Shown here in pieces: positions 1 to 8,455 of a DNA stretch of 64,000 nucleotides (position 1 is the first letter of the stretch; the number at the start of each line of letters is the position of its first letter). The DNA comes from Ancylobacter rudongensis (GTDB lineage Bacteria > Pseudomonadota > Alphaproteobacteria > Rhizobiales > Xanthobacteraceae), in the NCBI RefSeq assembly GCF_900100155.1, contig NZ_FMTP01000005.1:303327-367326 (forward strand), written 5' to 3'. A program made the position numbers and the translations under genes. The notes under the pieces are model-generated. The model worked only from the letters and a program-made list of their open reading frames with translations, was not told the origin of the DNA and did no database searches.

Positions 1-137
1 TGTCAGCAGGACAGTCCTGAGCATCGCCTGAACCTTGATCGGGACAACGCCCGCGGATGTGCCATCGGCGATCGGGCCTGTCCAGAGGAGGACCGTCGAC
101 GGCGCACCTCTATACGGGAAGCGCCGGGCAGGGGCGC

Positions 138-380
138 TCAGCAATCCTTGATGTGCAGCACGCGGGTATTGGTCTGCTGCTCGACCAGGATCGTGCCGTC
201 GCCGAGCATGGCGGCCTGCATCACGGTGGCGAAGTCCGGCTTGCGCAGGGGGCAGGTAATGAGTTGCCGGCGCTCGGCCTTCGCGACCTCCTGCGGCTTC
301 ACATCCGTACGGTTCCCCGCCTCGACGGCGGCGAAAGTGGCAAATGTTGCGGCGATCAAGGCGATGTCGGACAGGCGCAT
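138..380 (-). CDS. small exported protein, unknown function
   Basis: An 80-residue protein that I do not recognise. Residues 5-19 form a hydrophobic N-terminal segment typical of a signal peptide. The rest is polar with two cysteines (C43 and the C-terminal C80) that could form a disulfide in the periplasm. The ATG at 380 is preferred over an ATG 57 bases upstream because a GGGAG ribosome site lies about 7 bases before it and the signal-like segment then begins at the N-terminus. It stands alone and diverges from leuC. The reading frame looks real; the function is unknown. Confidence 0.6.
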   Translation of the reverse strand: MRLSDIALIAATFATFAAVEAGNRTDVKPQEVAKAERRQLITCPLRKPDFATVMQAAMLGDGTILVEQQTNTRVLHIKDC

Positions 381-895
381 CGTAAGCTCCCTTCGCCAAA
401 TCAGCTTAGCGCGCTGGATGAAGCGCCGCCACATCAAAGGTAAAAAACCAGGAAGTTACGTCCATGCGCTGATTTTATCCTGATTTTACTATGTAATACA
501 TTATTCCAGTCGCGATACCGGGCGTTTGCGCGTCACGCAGTCGTGCGGCAGCGGAGGGCGGGACGTGGGGCGGCGGTGATTGTTTGCCGCGCGTAGACTT
601 GCTAGAAGGGTTCCATGATGGCGCATGGCACACCGATGACGGTTACCTGCGGCGCGACGGCTGCGTCGGCGCCCGGTGCCGCGCGCCCGGAGGCACGCCG
701 CCGCCTGCCCACCACCATCGGTTTCGCCGCCGTGCCGGATCATGTCCGCCTGCCGGCGCGCTTTTTCGGACGCTTCACCGCCTGCGCGGTCGCCGGGCTT
801 AGCTGAGCGCTGCCCGGAGCCGGAGCCTTCGGGCTTTGCGCTCCCGGCCGCGCTGCTGCCCCGCCCCTGTTTTCCTCTTCCCAAGAGACGCCCAG
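381..895. other. intergenic region between the small exported gene and leuC
   Basis: About 515 bases without a supported gene. Bases 440-510 are markedly AT-rich compared with the surroundings, as expected for promoter DNA, probably serving the leftward gene. The part nearer leuC is GC-rich again and its short reading frames look like chance. I see no clear attenuator, leucine-rich leader peptide or T-box-like structure. Confidence 0.5.
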
Positions 896-2317
896 ATGAG
901 CACGTCCGCTCCCCGCACCCTGTACGACAAGATTTTCGACGACCACATCATCGACCGCCAGGAGGACGGCACCTGCCTCCTCTATATCGACCGGCATCTG
1001 GTGCATGAGGTGACCAGCCCGCAGGCCTTTGAGGGCCTGCGCGTGGCCGGCCGCCGGGTGCATGCGCCGTCGAAGACGCTCGCCGTGGTCGACCACAACG
1101 TGCCGACCACCGATCGCCGCTTCGGCATCGACGACCCCGAGAGCCGCATCCAGGTGGAGACGCTGGCCGAGAACGCCCGCGAGTTCGGCGTCGAGTATTT
1201 CAACGAGCTCGACAAGCGCCAGGGCATCGTCCACGTCATCGGGCCGGAGCAGGGCTTCACCCTGCCGGGCACCACCATTGTCTGCGGCGACAGCCACACC
1301 TCGACCCATGGCGCCTTCGGCGCGCTCGCCCATGGCATCGGCACCTCGGAGGTCGAGCATGTGCTCGCCACCCAGACGCTGATCCAGAAGAAGAGCAAGA
1401 ACATGCGGGTCAGCGTCGACGGCAAGCTGCCCGACGGCGTGACCGCCAAGGATGTGACGCTCGCCATCATCGGCGCCACCGGCACCGCCGGCGGCACCGG
1501 CTATGTCATCGAATATGCCGGCGAGGTGTTCCGCGCCCTGTCGATGGAAGGCCGCATGACGGTCTGCAACATGTCTATCGAGGGCGGGGCGCGCGCCGGC
1601 ATGGTCGCCCCCGACGAGACCACCTATGCCTATGTGAAGGACCGCCCCCGCGCGCCCAAGGGCGCCGACTGGGACGCGGCGCTGCGCTATTGGGACACGC
1701 TGCGCACCGATGAGGGCGCGTTCTTCGACAAGGAAATCCGCCTCGACGGCGCCGCGCTGCCGCCCATCGTCTCCTGGGGCACCAGCCCGGAGGACGTGAT
1801 CTCGGTCGAGGGGCGGGTGCCCGATCCCGACCTGATCGACGACCCGGACAAGCGCGACGCCAAGAAGCGGGCGCTGGCCTATATGGGCCTCGTCGCCGGC
1901 ACCAAGATCATCGATATCCCGGTCGACAAGGTGTTCATCGGCTCCTGCACCAATGCCCGCATCGAGGATCTGCGCGCCGCCGCCGCCATCGTGCGCGGCC
2001 ACAAGGTGCGCGAGGGCGTCTCCGGCATGATCGTGCCGGGCTCGGGGCTGGTGAAGCTGCAGGCCGAGGCCGAGGGGCTGGACGCCATCTTCAAGGCGGC
2101 CGGCTTCGACTGGCGCGAGCCGGGCTGCTCCATGTGCTTGGCCATGAACGCCGACAAGCTCGGCCCGGAGGAGCGCTGCGCCTCCACCTCGAACCGCAAT
2201 TTCGAGGGAAGGCAGGGCTTCAAGGGCCGCACCCATCTCGTCTCCCCCGCCATGGCGGCGGCGGCGGCGATCGCCGGCCATTTCGTCGACGTCCGCACCT
2301 GGCCGCGGGCGGGTTGA
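896..2317 (+). CDS. leuC: 3-isopropylmalate dehydratase large subunit
   Basis: A 473-residue aconitase-family subunit that, with LeuD, isomerises 2-isopropylmalate to 3-isopropylmalate in leucine synthesis. The three cysteines that hold the 4Fe-4S cluster are visible: C351 in [11 protein letters not shown], and C411 and C414 in PGCSMC. The ATG at 896 gives the usual N-terminus ([17 protein letters not shown]); an upstream in-frame start would add an unconserved Arg/Pro-rich stretch. Length is normal for the family. leuD lies 1.3 kb downstream and leuB 6.1 kb downstream, so the pathway genes are near each other but not contiguous. Identification is secure. Confidence 0.97.
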   Translation: MSTSAPRTLYDKIFDDHIIDRQEDGTCLLYIDRHLVHEVTSPQAFEGLRVAGRRVHAPSKTLAVVDHNVPTTDRRFGIDDPESRIQVETLAENAREFGVEYFNELDKRQGIVHVIGPEQGFTLPGTTIVCGDSHTSTHGAFGALAHGIGTSEVEHVLATQTLIQKKSKNMRVSVDGKLPDGVTAKDVTLAIIGATGTAGGTGYVIEYAGEVFRALSMEGRMTVCNMSIEGGARAGMVAPDETTYAYVKDRPRAPKGADWDAALRYWDTLRTDEGAFFDKEIRLDGAALPPIVSWGTSPEDVISVEGRVPDPDLIDDPDKRDAKKRALAYMGLVAGTKIIDIPVDKVFIGSCTNARIEDLRAAAAIVRGHKVREGVSGMIVPGSGLVKLQAEAEGLDAIFKAAGFDWREPGCSMCLAMNADKLGPEERCASTSNRNFEGRQGFKGRTHLVSPAMAAAAAIAGHFVDVRTWPRAG

Positions 2318-2339
2318 GCCTCGGCGCGGGGGCAGCGCG

Positions 2340-2474
2340 ATGAGGGGCGATCCGTTCTGGGACCCGCCGCCCGACGACCCCATGGAAGTGTGGGGCCGTC
2401 GCCTCGGGCGCGGCCTCGCCGTCGTGGTGGCGCTCGGCCTCGTCGCCTATCTGTTCGCGACCTATCTGAGGTGA
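2340..2474 (+). CDS. 44-residue single-pass membrane miniprotein
   Basis: A very short frame between leuC and the zincin protease gene, starting ATG at 2340 and ending TGA at 2472-2474. It encodes 44 residues: an acidic, proline-rich N-terminus (MRGDPFWDPPPDDP), a short basic patch (GRRLGRG), then about 18 hydrophobic residues (LAVVVALGLVAYLFATYL) that would span the membrane. The stop lies 4 bases before the next gene's ATG, which suggests one transcript and coupled translation. I know no family for it. The spacing and charge pattern support a real gene; the function is unknown. Confidence 0.55.
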   Translation: MRGDPFWDPPPDDPMEVWGRRLGRGLAVVVALGLVAYLFATYLR

Positions 2475-2478
2475 GCCG

Positions 2479-2895
2479 ATGAGCGAGAGCGGCGACTGGC
2501 TGAAGCGCGGCGCGCCGAGCCTGGGCGATATGGAGGCGATGGCCGAGGAGGCCTATGCCCGCCTGCCGGACGAATTCCGCGCCCTGTGCGGCAATCTCGT
2601 CATCCGGGTCGAGGATTTCCCGACCGACGAGGTGCTGAAGGAGATGGAGGCGGAAAGCCCGTTCGACCTGCTCGGCCTGTTCCAGGGCATCGGGCTGGCG
2701 CAGGGTTACGAGACCGTCGCCGGCGTGCTGCCCAACATGATCTTCCTCTATCGCCGCCCGATCCTCGACTATTGGGCGGAGAACGAGGAAACGCTGGGCG
2801 ACATCGTCACCCATGTCCTCGTGCACGAGATCGGCCACCATTTCGGCCTCTCCGACGACGACATGGAGCGGATCGAGGAGGAGGCGGATAGGTAG
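2479..2895 (+). CDS. minimal zincin-type metallopeptidase family protein
   Basis: A 138-residue protein carrying HEIGHHFGLSDDD near its C-terminus: an HExxH zinc site followed by a third ligand region, as in the small zincin family (Pfam Zincin_1, from memory). Such proteins are cytosolic and their substrates are mostly unknown. No signal peptide is seen. It begins 4 bases after the 44-residue membrane protein gene, so the two are probably co-transcribed. Family assignment is good; peptidase activity is inferred from the motif. Confidence 0.85.
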   Translation: MSESGDWLKRGAPSLGDMEAMAEEAYARLPDEFRALCGNLVIRVEDFPTDEVLKEMEAESPFDLLGLFQGIGLAQGYETVAGVLPNMIFLYRRPILDYWAENEETLGDIVTHVLVHEIGHHFGLSDDDMERIEEEADR

Positions 2896-2966
2896 CGGAC
2901 CGCCTGGCAAGGGCGTAAGGCTCGGCTTAGAATCTCTCCAAACGAGAGAGACGAAGGGCAAGGGTC

Positions 2967-3527
2967 ATGACAACGCATGCTTCCCATCCGGCCGTGGCGC
3001 ACGCCTACAGCCAGCCTTTGCGGGCGCTGCACTGGCTGACGGTGTTCGCAATCATCGTCACCTATGGCGTGACCTATCTCGAAGCGTTCTTCGAGCGTGG
3101 AACGGCCGGACGCGACCTCATCTGGTCGACCCATATCTCGGTGGGTCTGACGATTCTCGGTTTCGTCGCGCTGCGGCTCGTGCTGCGCGTTGTCGGACCG
3201 GTGCCGCCGCCTTCGGCGGCCTTGTCGCGGCCGGCACATCTGGCCTCGACCGCGGTTCACGTGCTGCTCTATGTCCTGCTGGTCGCGACACCTCTCGTCG
3301 GCATCTATCTCGCCTTCCTGCGCGGTAATGAGGTGGCGTTCTTCGGCCTGTTCACGATTCCCTCCCCGGTGGGGGTGGACCGGACAGCCGCCGGTCAGGT
3401 CAAGGAGGTGCACGAGCTTCTGGCGAACGGGCTGGTCGTGCTGGCCCTGCTGCACGCGGCGGCGGCTTTGGTGCATCATCACGTCCTCAAGGACGACGTG
3501 CTGCGCCGCATGCTGCCCGGCCGCTGA
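2967..3527 (+). CDS. cytochrome b561-type membrane protein
   Basis: A 186-residue protein with four hydrophobic spans, resembling small bacterial di-heme cytochromes b561, which pass electrons between quinone and a periplasmic or membrane partner. Candidate heme-ligand histidines sit in the first (RALHWL), second (STHISVG), third (AVHVLL) and fourth ([12 protein letters not shown]) spans. The start is preceded by a purine-rich AAGGGCAAGGG. It lies between the zincin gene and leuD with no obvious redox partner beside it, though a Tat-exported dehydrogenase is encoded 2.4 kb downstream. Fold is confident; partner unknown. Confidence 0.85.
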   Translation: MTTHASHPAVAHAYSQPLRALHWLTVFAIIVTYGVTYLEAFFERGTAGRDLIWSTHISVGLTILGFVALRLVLRVVGPVPPPSAALSRPAHLASTAVHVLLYVLLVATPLVGIYLAFLRGNEVAFFGLFTIPSPVGVDRTAAGQVKEVHELLANGLVVLALLHAAAALVHHHVLKDDVLRRMLPGR

Positions 3528-3649
3528 CCGCCGGCGCGATCTGCGCGGGCGGGTTGCGCGCCGTGCGCCGCCGGGGCACACCACCGGGAAGGCGGGACAT
3601 CGAAGGGATGGCGGCGTTCGCGCCGCTTCCGCAGTTTGAGGAGAGTGCC

Positions 3650-4255
3650 GTGGACAAGTTCACCATCCTGACCGGCGTCGCGGCGCCGCTGCATCTGGTC
3701 AATGTCGACACCGACATGATCATTCCGAAGCAGTATCTGAAGACGATCAAACGCACCGGGCTGGGCGTCGGGCTGTTCTCCGAGCTCCGCTACAAGGAGG
3801 ACGGGTCGGACAACCCCGATTTCGTGCTCAACAAGCCGGCCTATAAGGGCGCGCAGATCCTGATCGCCGGCGACAATTTCGGCTGCGGCTCCTCGCGTGA
3901 GCACGCGCCCTGGGCGCTGCTCGACTTCGGCATTCGCTGCGTGATCTCCACGTCCTTTGCCGACATCTTCTACAATAACTGCTTCAAGAACGGCATCCTG
4001 CCGATCCGGGTGACGCCGGAACAGCTGGCGGCGCTGTTCGACGACGCCGGACGCGGTGCCAACGCCAAGATCACCGTCGATCTGGAAAGCCAGACCATTA
4101 CCGGCCCGGATGGCGGCTCGATCTCCTTCGAGATTGACGCCTTCCGCAAGCACTGCCTGCTGAACGGGCTCGACGATATCGGCCTGACCCAGGTGAAGGC
4201 CGACAAGATCAAGTCTTACGAGGAAAAGCTCAGCCAGGACCGCCCCTGGGCGTGA
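3650..4255 (+). CDS. leuD: 3-isopropylmalate dehydratase small subunit
   Basis: A 201-residue subunit that completes the LeuCD isomerase. The family hallmark [19 protein letters not shown] occurs near the N-terminus, followed by the swivel-domain segment [14 protein letters not shown]. The start chosen is GTG at 3650, preceded by GAGGAG at about 7 bases, and it gives the usual rhizobial N-terminus ([10 protein letters not shown]). An ATG at 3608 in the same frame would add 14 unconserved residues and lacks a good ribosome site. Identification is secure; the start is very likely. Confidence 0.96.
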   Translation: MDKFTILTGVAAPLHLVNVDTDMIIPKQYLKTIKRTGLGVGLFSELRYKEDGSDNPDFVLNKPAYKGAQILIAGDNFGCGSSREHAPWALLDFGIRCVISTSFADIFYNNCFKNGILPIRVTPEQLAALFDDAGRGANAKITVDLESQTITGPDGGSISFEIDAFRKHCLLNGLDDIGLTQVKADKIKSYEEKLSQDRPWA

Positions 4256-4301
4256 GCGTGCCGGCGCCGCCACGCGCGGCGGCGCCCGAGCGGAGGCTTC
4301 C

Positions 4302-4688
4302 ATGACCGAGCGCCGGCGCATCTCTTCCGGCTCCGCCTTCGAGGCGGTGGCCGGCTATTCCCGCGCCGTGGTCGACGGAGCGGATATCTTCGTCTCCGGC
4401 ACGACAGGCTATGACTACGCCGCCATGGTGCTGCCCGAGGATCTCGTGGCGCAGACCCATGGCTGTTTCGCCAACATCGCGGCGGCGCTGGCGCAGGCGG
4501 GCGCCAGCCTCGATGACGTGGTGCGCGTGCGCTACATCGTGACCCAGGCCGACTATGCCGACATCGTCTTCCCGATCTTCGGCCAGTATTTCGCCAAGGC
4601 GCGGCCGGCGGCCACCCTCATCGTCGCCGGGCTGCTGCAACCGCAGATGAAGATCGAGATCGAAGTGACCGCGCGCCGGCAGGGCTGA
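4302..4688 (+). CDS. RidA/YjgF-family protein lacking the RidA catalytic arginine
   Basis: A 128-residue protein of the Rid (YjgF/YER057c/UK114) family: N-terminal FVSGTTGYD, a middle FANIAAALAQAGASLDDVVRV, and C-terminal MKIEIEVTA. Classic RidA hydrolyses reactive enamine/imine intermediates using an arginine in a VARLP-type segment. Here the corresponding stretch reads IVAGLLQPQ, so that arginine is apparently glycine. That places it among Rid subfamilies without proven deaminase activity. It follows leuD by 46 bases. Family is secure; the activity is uncertain. Confidence 0.88.
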   Translation: MTERRRISSGSAFEAVAGYSRAVVDGADIFVSGTTGYDYAAMVLPEDLVAQTHGCFANIAAALAQAGASLDDVVRVRYIVTQADYADIVFPIFGQYFAKARPAATLIVAGLLQPQMKIEIEVTARRQG

Positions 4689-4773
4689 GCGCGCGCTGCC
4701 AGCGTTTTCGCTTTACAGCGCCCCCGTCTCGGGATGGAATCATTCAAAACGAGAACATCCGGGAGACGCCCCC

Positions 4774-5115
4774 ATGTGCCACATCTTCGCGGGCCAAGCG
4801 CCCGAGACCTATGAGAGCCAGACGCGCTCGGTGCGGATCGGTGGCCATTCCACCTCGATCCGGCTGGAGGCGGCGTTCTGGACCGTGCTGGAAGAGGTCG
4901 CCGCCCATCAGGGCATGAGCGTCGGCAAGTTCGTCACCAAGCTGCATGACGAGGTGCTGGAACTGCATGGCGAGGTGCGCAACTTCGCCTCGCTGCTGCG
5001 CTGCTCCTGCCTGATCTTTCTCGCCGAGCTGCGCCCGGCCGGTGTCGCCCCGGTGGCGGCGCGCGGGCGGTATCTGTGCGAGAGCACGCGGATTCACCTC
5101 GAAGCGGCGGAGTAG
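4774..5115 (+). CDS. ribbon-helix-helix domain protein
   Basis: A 113-residue protein whose residues 15-65 contain the pattern of the RHH_4 family: a strand (RSVRIGGHSTSIRLE) followed by two helices (AFWTVLEEVAAHQGMSVGKF). Such domains usually bind DNA as dimers. The C-terminal third is short and cysteine-containing (LRCSCLIFLAELRP) and is not typical of a known sensor. It stands between the Rid gene and the glyoxalase-like operon and could regulate either. Its target is unknown. Confidence 0.75.
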   Translation: MCHIFAGQAPETYESQTRSVRIGGHSTSIRLEAAFWTVLEEVAAHQGMSVGKFVTKLHDEVLELHGEVRNFASLLRCSCLIFLAELRPAGVAPVAARGRYLCESTRIHLEAAE

Positions 5116-5498
5116 GGGCCGGCATTTTTCAACCGAACGGGGCAGAAGCCGCGTTCGGGTGGCAGGAAAAACTGCTGAAGACGGACATTTCCGAAGACGG
5201 CAATCGCCGAAGAGTCTTGCGCGGGATTCCGGCTCGGCGCTGCGCTGCGCGCAGCTTGGCCGGGAAACAGGATTGTGCCCCGGACCAGCGGAGGCGAAGC
5301 CGGAGAGCCGAGCCGGGGCCCAGCGCGGGGAACTTCGGCAACTCCTGACTGTCTCGCCCGTCTGCCGCCCCCCGCCGCGCCGGCAATGCACATCGTGGTG
5401 ATGTGTTAGCGGTCTACCACCTGCCGCCCCGGCGCAGGCCTAGCATCTCCTTCAGGCGACGCGTTTCGCCCTGGTGAGGTTCAAGGCCGGAGGAACAG
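5116..5498 (+). other. non-coding stretch before the glyoxalase-like gene
   Basis: About 380 bases without a supported gene. The middle (5225-5330) is rich in CCGG/GGCC inverted segments that could fold but do not match the interspersed repeat seen at 40.9 and 59.4 kb. A GGAGGA ribosome site at the right end serves the GTG start at 5499. No terminator with a T-run was seen. Confidence 0.4.
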
Positions 5499-5894
5499 GT
5501 GGCGAAGGCCATTCACTCGATGATCCGCGTGCGCGACGAGGCGCGCTCGGTTGATTTCTACGCGCGCGCCTTCGGGCTGGAGGTGGCGCAGCGTCTGCCG
5601 TTTGACGGCTTCACGCTGGTCTATCTGCGCAACGCGGAAGCCGATTTCGAGGTCGAGCTGACCATCAATCACGACCGCACCGAGCCCTACGCGCTGGGTG
5701 ACGGCTATGGCCACATCGCCTTCGTGGTGGATGATCTCGACGCCGAACATGCACGCTTCACGCAGGAAGGGCTCACTCCCAATCCGATCAAGGAGTTTTT
5801 CCACGAGGGCGCGCTTCTGGCCAAGTTCTTCTTCGTCACTGATCCTGACGGCTACAAGATCGAGGTGCTGAAGAAGCACGGACGCTACCGCTGA
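5499..5894 (+). CDS. VOC-family protein, glyoxalase I-like
   Basis: A 131-residue vicinal-oxygen-chelate protein resembling lactoylglutathione lyase, which isomerises the hemithioacetal of methylglyoxal and glutathione. All four expected metal ligands can be placed: H6 (AIHSMIRV), E53 (VELTIN), H72 (GYGHIAF) and E122 (YKIEVL), plus FYARAFGLEV after the first strand. The start is GTG at 5499 behind GGAGGA. It leads a probable operon with a Tat-exported dehydrogenase subunit and a GMC oxidoreductase, so its real substrate may be that enzyme's product rather than methylglyoxal. Family is sure; specificity is inferred. Confidence 0.85.
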   Translation: MAKAIHSMIRVRDEARSVDFYARAFGLEVAQRLPFDGFTLVYLRNAEADFEVELTINHDRTEPYALGDGYGHIAFVVDDLDAEHARFTQEGLTPNPIKEFFHEGALLAKFFFVTDPDGYKIEVLKKHGRYR

Positions 5895-5963
5895 ACGACC
5901 GCGCCGGTACGCCAAGCGGCGCGCGATAAGTCAATAATACATAAAAATGCCTGGGAGGTTACA

Positions 5964-6500
5964 ATGGCAACTCTGATCGACAGGCGCGGTCCGTCACGCC
6001 GTGCCGTGCTTGCGGGCATCGGCGCCGCCGGCGCGCTGATGGTGAGCGGCGCGGCGGTGCTCAACCCGCGCGAGGCCTGGGGCCTGGAAGTCACCGCGCT
6101 CAAGCCGGAGACCATGCGCACGCTCATCGTCATGGCGCGCGACGTCTACCCGCATGACCGCATTCCCGACCGCTACTACGCCATCGCGATGAAGCCCTAT
6201 GAGGTCGACGCCGCCAAGGACCCCGCGCTGAAGGTGCTTGTCGAGGACGGCGTCATCACCCTCGATACGCTGTCCAAGGCCAAATACGGCGTCGCCTATG
6301 CCGATGTCGGCTGGGAGGACCAGCGCGTGGCGGTGCTGCGCGAGATCGAGGACAGCGCGTTCTTCCAGAAGGTGCGGGGCGGCCTGGTGGTCGGCCTCTA
6401 CAACCAGGAGGAGGTGTGGCCGATCTTCGGCTATGAGGGCGCCTCGGCCGACAAGGGCGGTTACATCGACCGCGGCTTCAACGACATCGCCTGGCTGTGA
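5964..6500 (+). CDS. Tat-exported dehydrogenase small subunit (gluconate 2-dehydrogenase subunit 3 family)
   Basis: A 178-residue protein that begins with a twin-arginine signal (SRRAVLAGIGAAGALMVSG) cleaved near residue 40. The rest matches the small subunit family of membrane-bound flavoprotein dehydrogenases (gluconate 2-dehydrogenase subunit 3). In that family the Tat signal of the small subunit carries the flavoprotein across the membrane with it. GGGAGG lies 5 bases before the ATG. The GMC flavoprotein gene follows after 15 bases. No cytochrome c subunit, the usual third component, is encoded nearby. Confidence 0.85.
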   Translation: MATLIDRRGPSRRAVLAGIGAAGALMVSGAAVLNPREAWGLEVTALKPETMRTLIVMARDVYPHDRIPDRYYAIAMKPYEVDAAKDPALKVLVEDGVITLDTLSKAKYGVAYADVGWEDQRVAVLREIEDSAFFQKVRGGLVVGLYNQEEVWPIFGYEGASADKGGYIDRGFNDIAWL

Positions 6501-6515
6501 CGGGAGGCTCGCATC

Positions 6516-8087
6516 ATGTCCGCACCCTTCGATCTGAATGATGATTCCGTCGTCGTCGTCGTCGGCTCCGGCGCCGGTGGCGGCACGCTGGGCACCGAGC
6601 TGGCGCTCAAGGGCATCAAGGTGGTGATCCTTGAGGCCGGCCAGCGCCACAACATGGAAGACTTCGTCAATAATGAGTGGGAGAGCTTCTCCCAGCTCGC
6701 CTGGACCGACATGCGCACCACCTCCGGCTCGTGGCGGGTGCACAAGAACTTCCCCAATCTCCCCGCTTGGATCGTCAAGGCGGTGGGCGGTTCCTCGGTG
6801 CATTGGGCCGGCGCCTCGCTGCGCTTCCAGGAGCATGAGTTCAAGACCCGCACCACCTATGGCGACCTCGACGGCGCCAATCTGCTCGACTGGCCGATCA
6901 CGCTGGCCGAGCTGGAGCCGTGGTACGCCAAGGCCGAGGACCGCATGGGCGTGACCCGCACCAACGGCATTCCCGGCCTGCCCGGCAACAACAACTTCAA
7001 GGTGTTCGAGGCCGGGGCGAAAAAGATCGGCTACAAGGAGGTCTCGACCGGCCGGATGGCGATCAACAGCGAACCGCGCGCCGATCGCGGCGCCTGCCAG
7101 CAGATCGGCTTCTGCTTCCAGGGCTGCAAGTCGGGGGCGAAATGGTCGACGCTGATCGCCGAGATTCCGCGTGGCGAGGCCACCGGCAATCTGGAGGTGC
7201 GCCCGCAGAGCATGGTGCAGAAGATCGAGCATGATGAGACCGGCAAGGTCACGGCCGTCGTCTATGTCGATAAGGACGGCAAGACCCAGCGCCAGAAGGC
7301 GCGCATCGTCGCGGTGGCCGGCAATTCGATCGAGAGCCCGCGCCTGCTGCTCAACTCCGCCAGCAACATGTTCCCGGACGGGCTCGCCAATTCCTCGGGG
7401 CAGGTGGGGCGTAACTACATGCGCCACATGACCGGCTCGGTCTACGCCATCTTCGAGAAGCCGGTGCACATGTATCGCGGCACCACCATGGCCGGCATCG
7501 TGCGCGACGAGGCGGGCTTTGATGCCAAACGCGGTTTCGCCGGTGGCTATGAGATGGAGACGCTCTCCATCGGCGTGCCGTTCATGGCCGCCTTCCTCGA
7601 TCCGGGCGGCTGGGGCCGCTCCTTCGCCTCGGCGATGGACGGCTATGTCAACATGGCCGGGCTGTGGATCGTCGGCGAGGACATGCCGCAGGAGACCAAC
7701 CGCGTCACCCTCAACACCGATGTGAAGGACCAGTACGGGCTGCCGGTGGCCAATGTGCATTTCGACGACCATCCGAACGATGTCGCCATGCGCAACCACG
7801 CCTATGCCCAGGGTGCAGCGATCTACGATTCGGTCGGCGCCACCCGCACCCTGCCGACGCCGCCTTATCCGTCCACGCATAATCTCGGCACCAACCGGAT
7901 GAGCGCCAAGGCGCGCGACGGCGTGGTGAACAAGCACGGGCAGACCCACGACATCCCGAACCTGTTCATCGCCGATGGCAGCCAGTTCACCACCGGCGGC
8001 GCGGAAAACCCGACGCTGACCATCGTCGCTTTGGCGCTGCGGCAGGCCGATTTCATCGCCGGGGAGATGACGCGCAAGACGATCTGA
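6516..8087 (+). CDS. GMC-family FAD oxidoreductase
   Basis: A 523-residue flavoprotein of the GMC family, related to the large subunit of periplasmic alcohol/sugar dehydrogenases. The N-terminal dinucleotide-binding motif (VVVGSGAGGGTLG) holds FAD. A central AVGGSSVHWAG segment and the C-terminal STHNLGTNRM, containing the catalytic-type His, are present, as is the GAENPTLTIVALA FAD-binding end. It has no signal of its own and presumably leaves the cell with the Tat subunit encoded just upstream. GGGAGG stands 8 bases before the ATG. The substrate cannot be told from the sequence. Confidence 0.9.
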   Translation: MSAPFDLNDDSVVVVVGSGAGGGTLGTELALKGIKVVILEAGQRHNMEDFVNNEWESFSQLAWTDMRTTSGSWRVHKNFPNLPAWIVKAVGGSSVHWAGASLRFQEHEFKTRTTYGDLDGANLLDWPITLAELEPWYAKAEDRMGVTRTNGIPGLPGNNNFKVFEAGAKKIGYKEVSTGRMAINSEPRADRGACQQIGFCFQGCKSGAKWSTLIAEIPRGEATGNLEVRPQSMVQKIEHDETGKVTAVVYVDKDGKTQRQKARIVAVAGNSIESPRLLLNSASNMFPDGLANSSGQVGRNYMRHMTGSVYAIFEKPVHMYRGTTMAGIVRDEAGFDAKRGFAGGYEMETLSIGVPFMAAFLDPGGWGRSFASAMDGYVNMAGLWIVGEDMPQETNRVTLNTDVKDQYGLPVANVHFDDHPNDVAMRNHAYAQGAAIYDSVGATRTLPTPPYPSTHNLGTNRMSAKARDGVVNKHGQTHDIPNLFIADGSQFTTGGAENPTLTIVALALRQADFIAGEMTRKTI

Positions 8088-8455
8088 CCGGCCGGGTGGC
8101 TTCTCCCTCGTCCCTGGGCGCGTCCCGGGGACCCGGCTCGTCCTGGCCGATGATGGAGGACTGGGGGCCGGCGGCGCCCCCGACCATGGGCGAGGTCTCG
8201 TCCACGGCGCATGTCCCACGGTGCCGGTCTGCGCCGTGCGTCGAACCGCGATCCCGCCTGCAATCCTCCCCACCTTCCCCCGCCGGCTCGCTGCCGGCGG
8301 TTTCGTTTTGTGTGGGCCGCGCTCGGCATGTCCGGCTACCCGGCGCCTCTTCGCGCCCCACACGTCTTGCCACCGCAATCATCTGGCTTTAGCACTCGCT
8401 CGCCGGCGGCTCGCCCGGCAATGACGCTTCCTCAACGGCGCAAGCGAGGGACCTG
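8088..8455. other. non-coding stretch between the GMC gene and leuB
   Basis: About 370 bases without a supported gene. It contains GC-rich inverted segments (for example around 8135-8190) and a CCCGGCAATGACG motif near 8415-8430 that resembles one end of the interspersed palindromic repeats elsewhere in the window, but a full copy is not visible. Promoter elements for leuB could not be fixed. Confidence 0.35.

Noticed and set aside
501..884. Minus-strand 127-codon frame upstream of leuC
   Set aside because: Gly/Arg/Ala-rich, no signal, domain or ribosome site; it looks like a chance frame in GC-rich DNA.
740..2383. 547-codon minus-strand reading frame opposite leuC
   Set aside because: It is antisense to a secure gene, has no recognisable domain, and has the His/Gly/Ala/Arg-rich composition of shadow frames in GC-rich DNA.
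5994..8378. 794-codon minus-strand reading frame opposite the Tat subunit and GMC genes
   Set aside because: Same shadow composition and entirely antisense to two well-supported genes.
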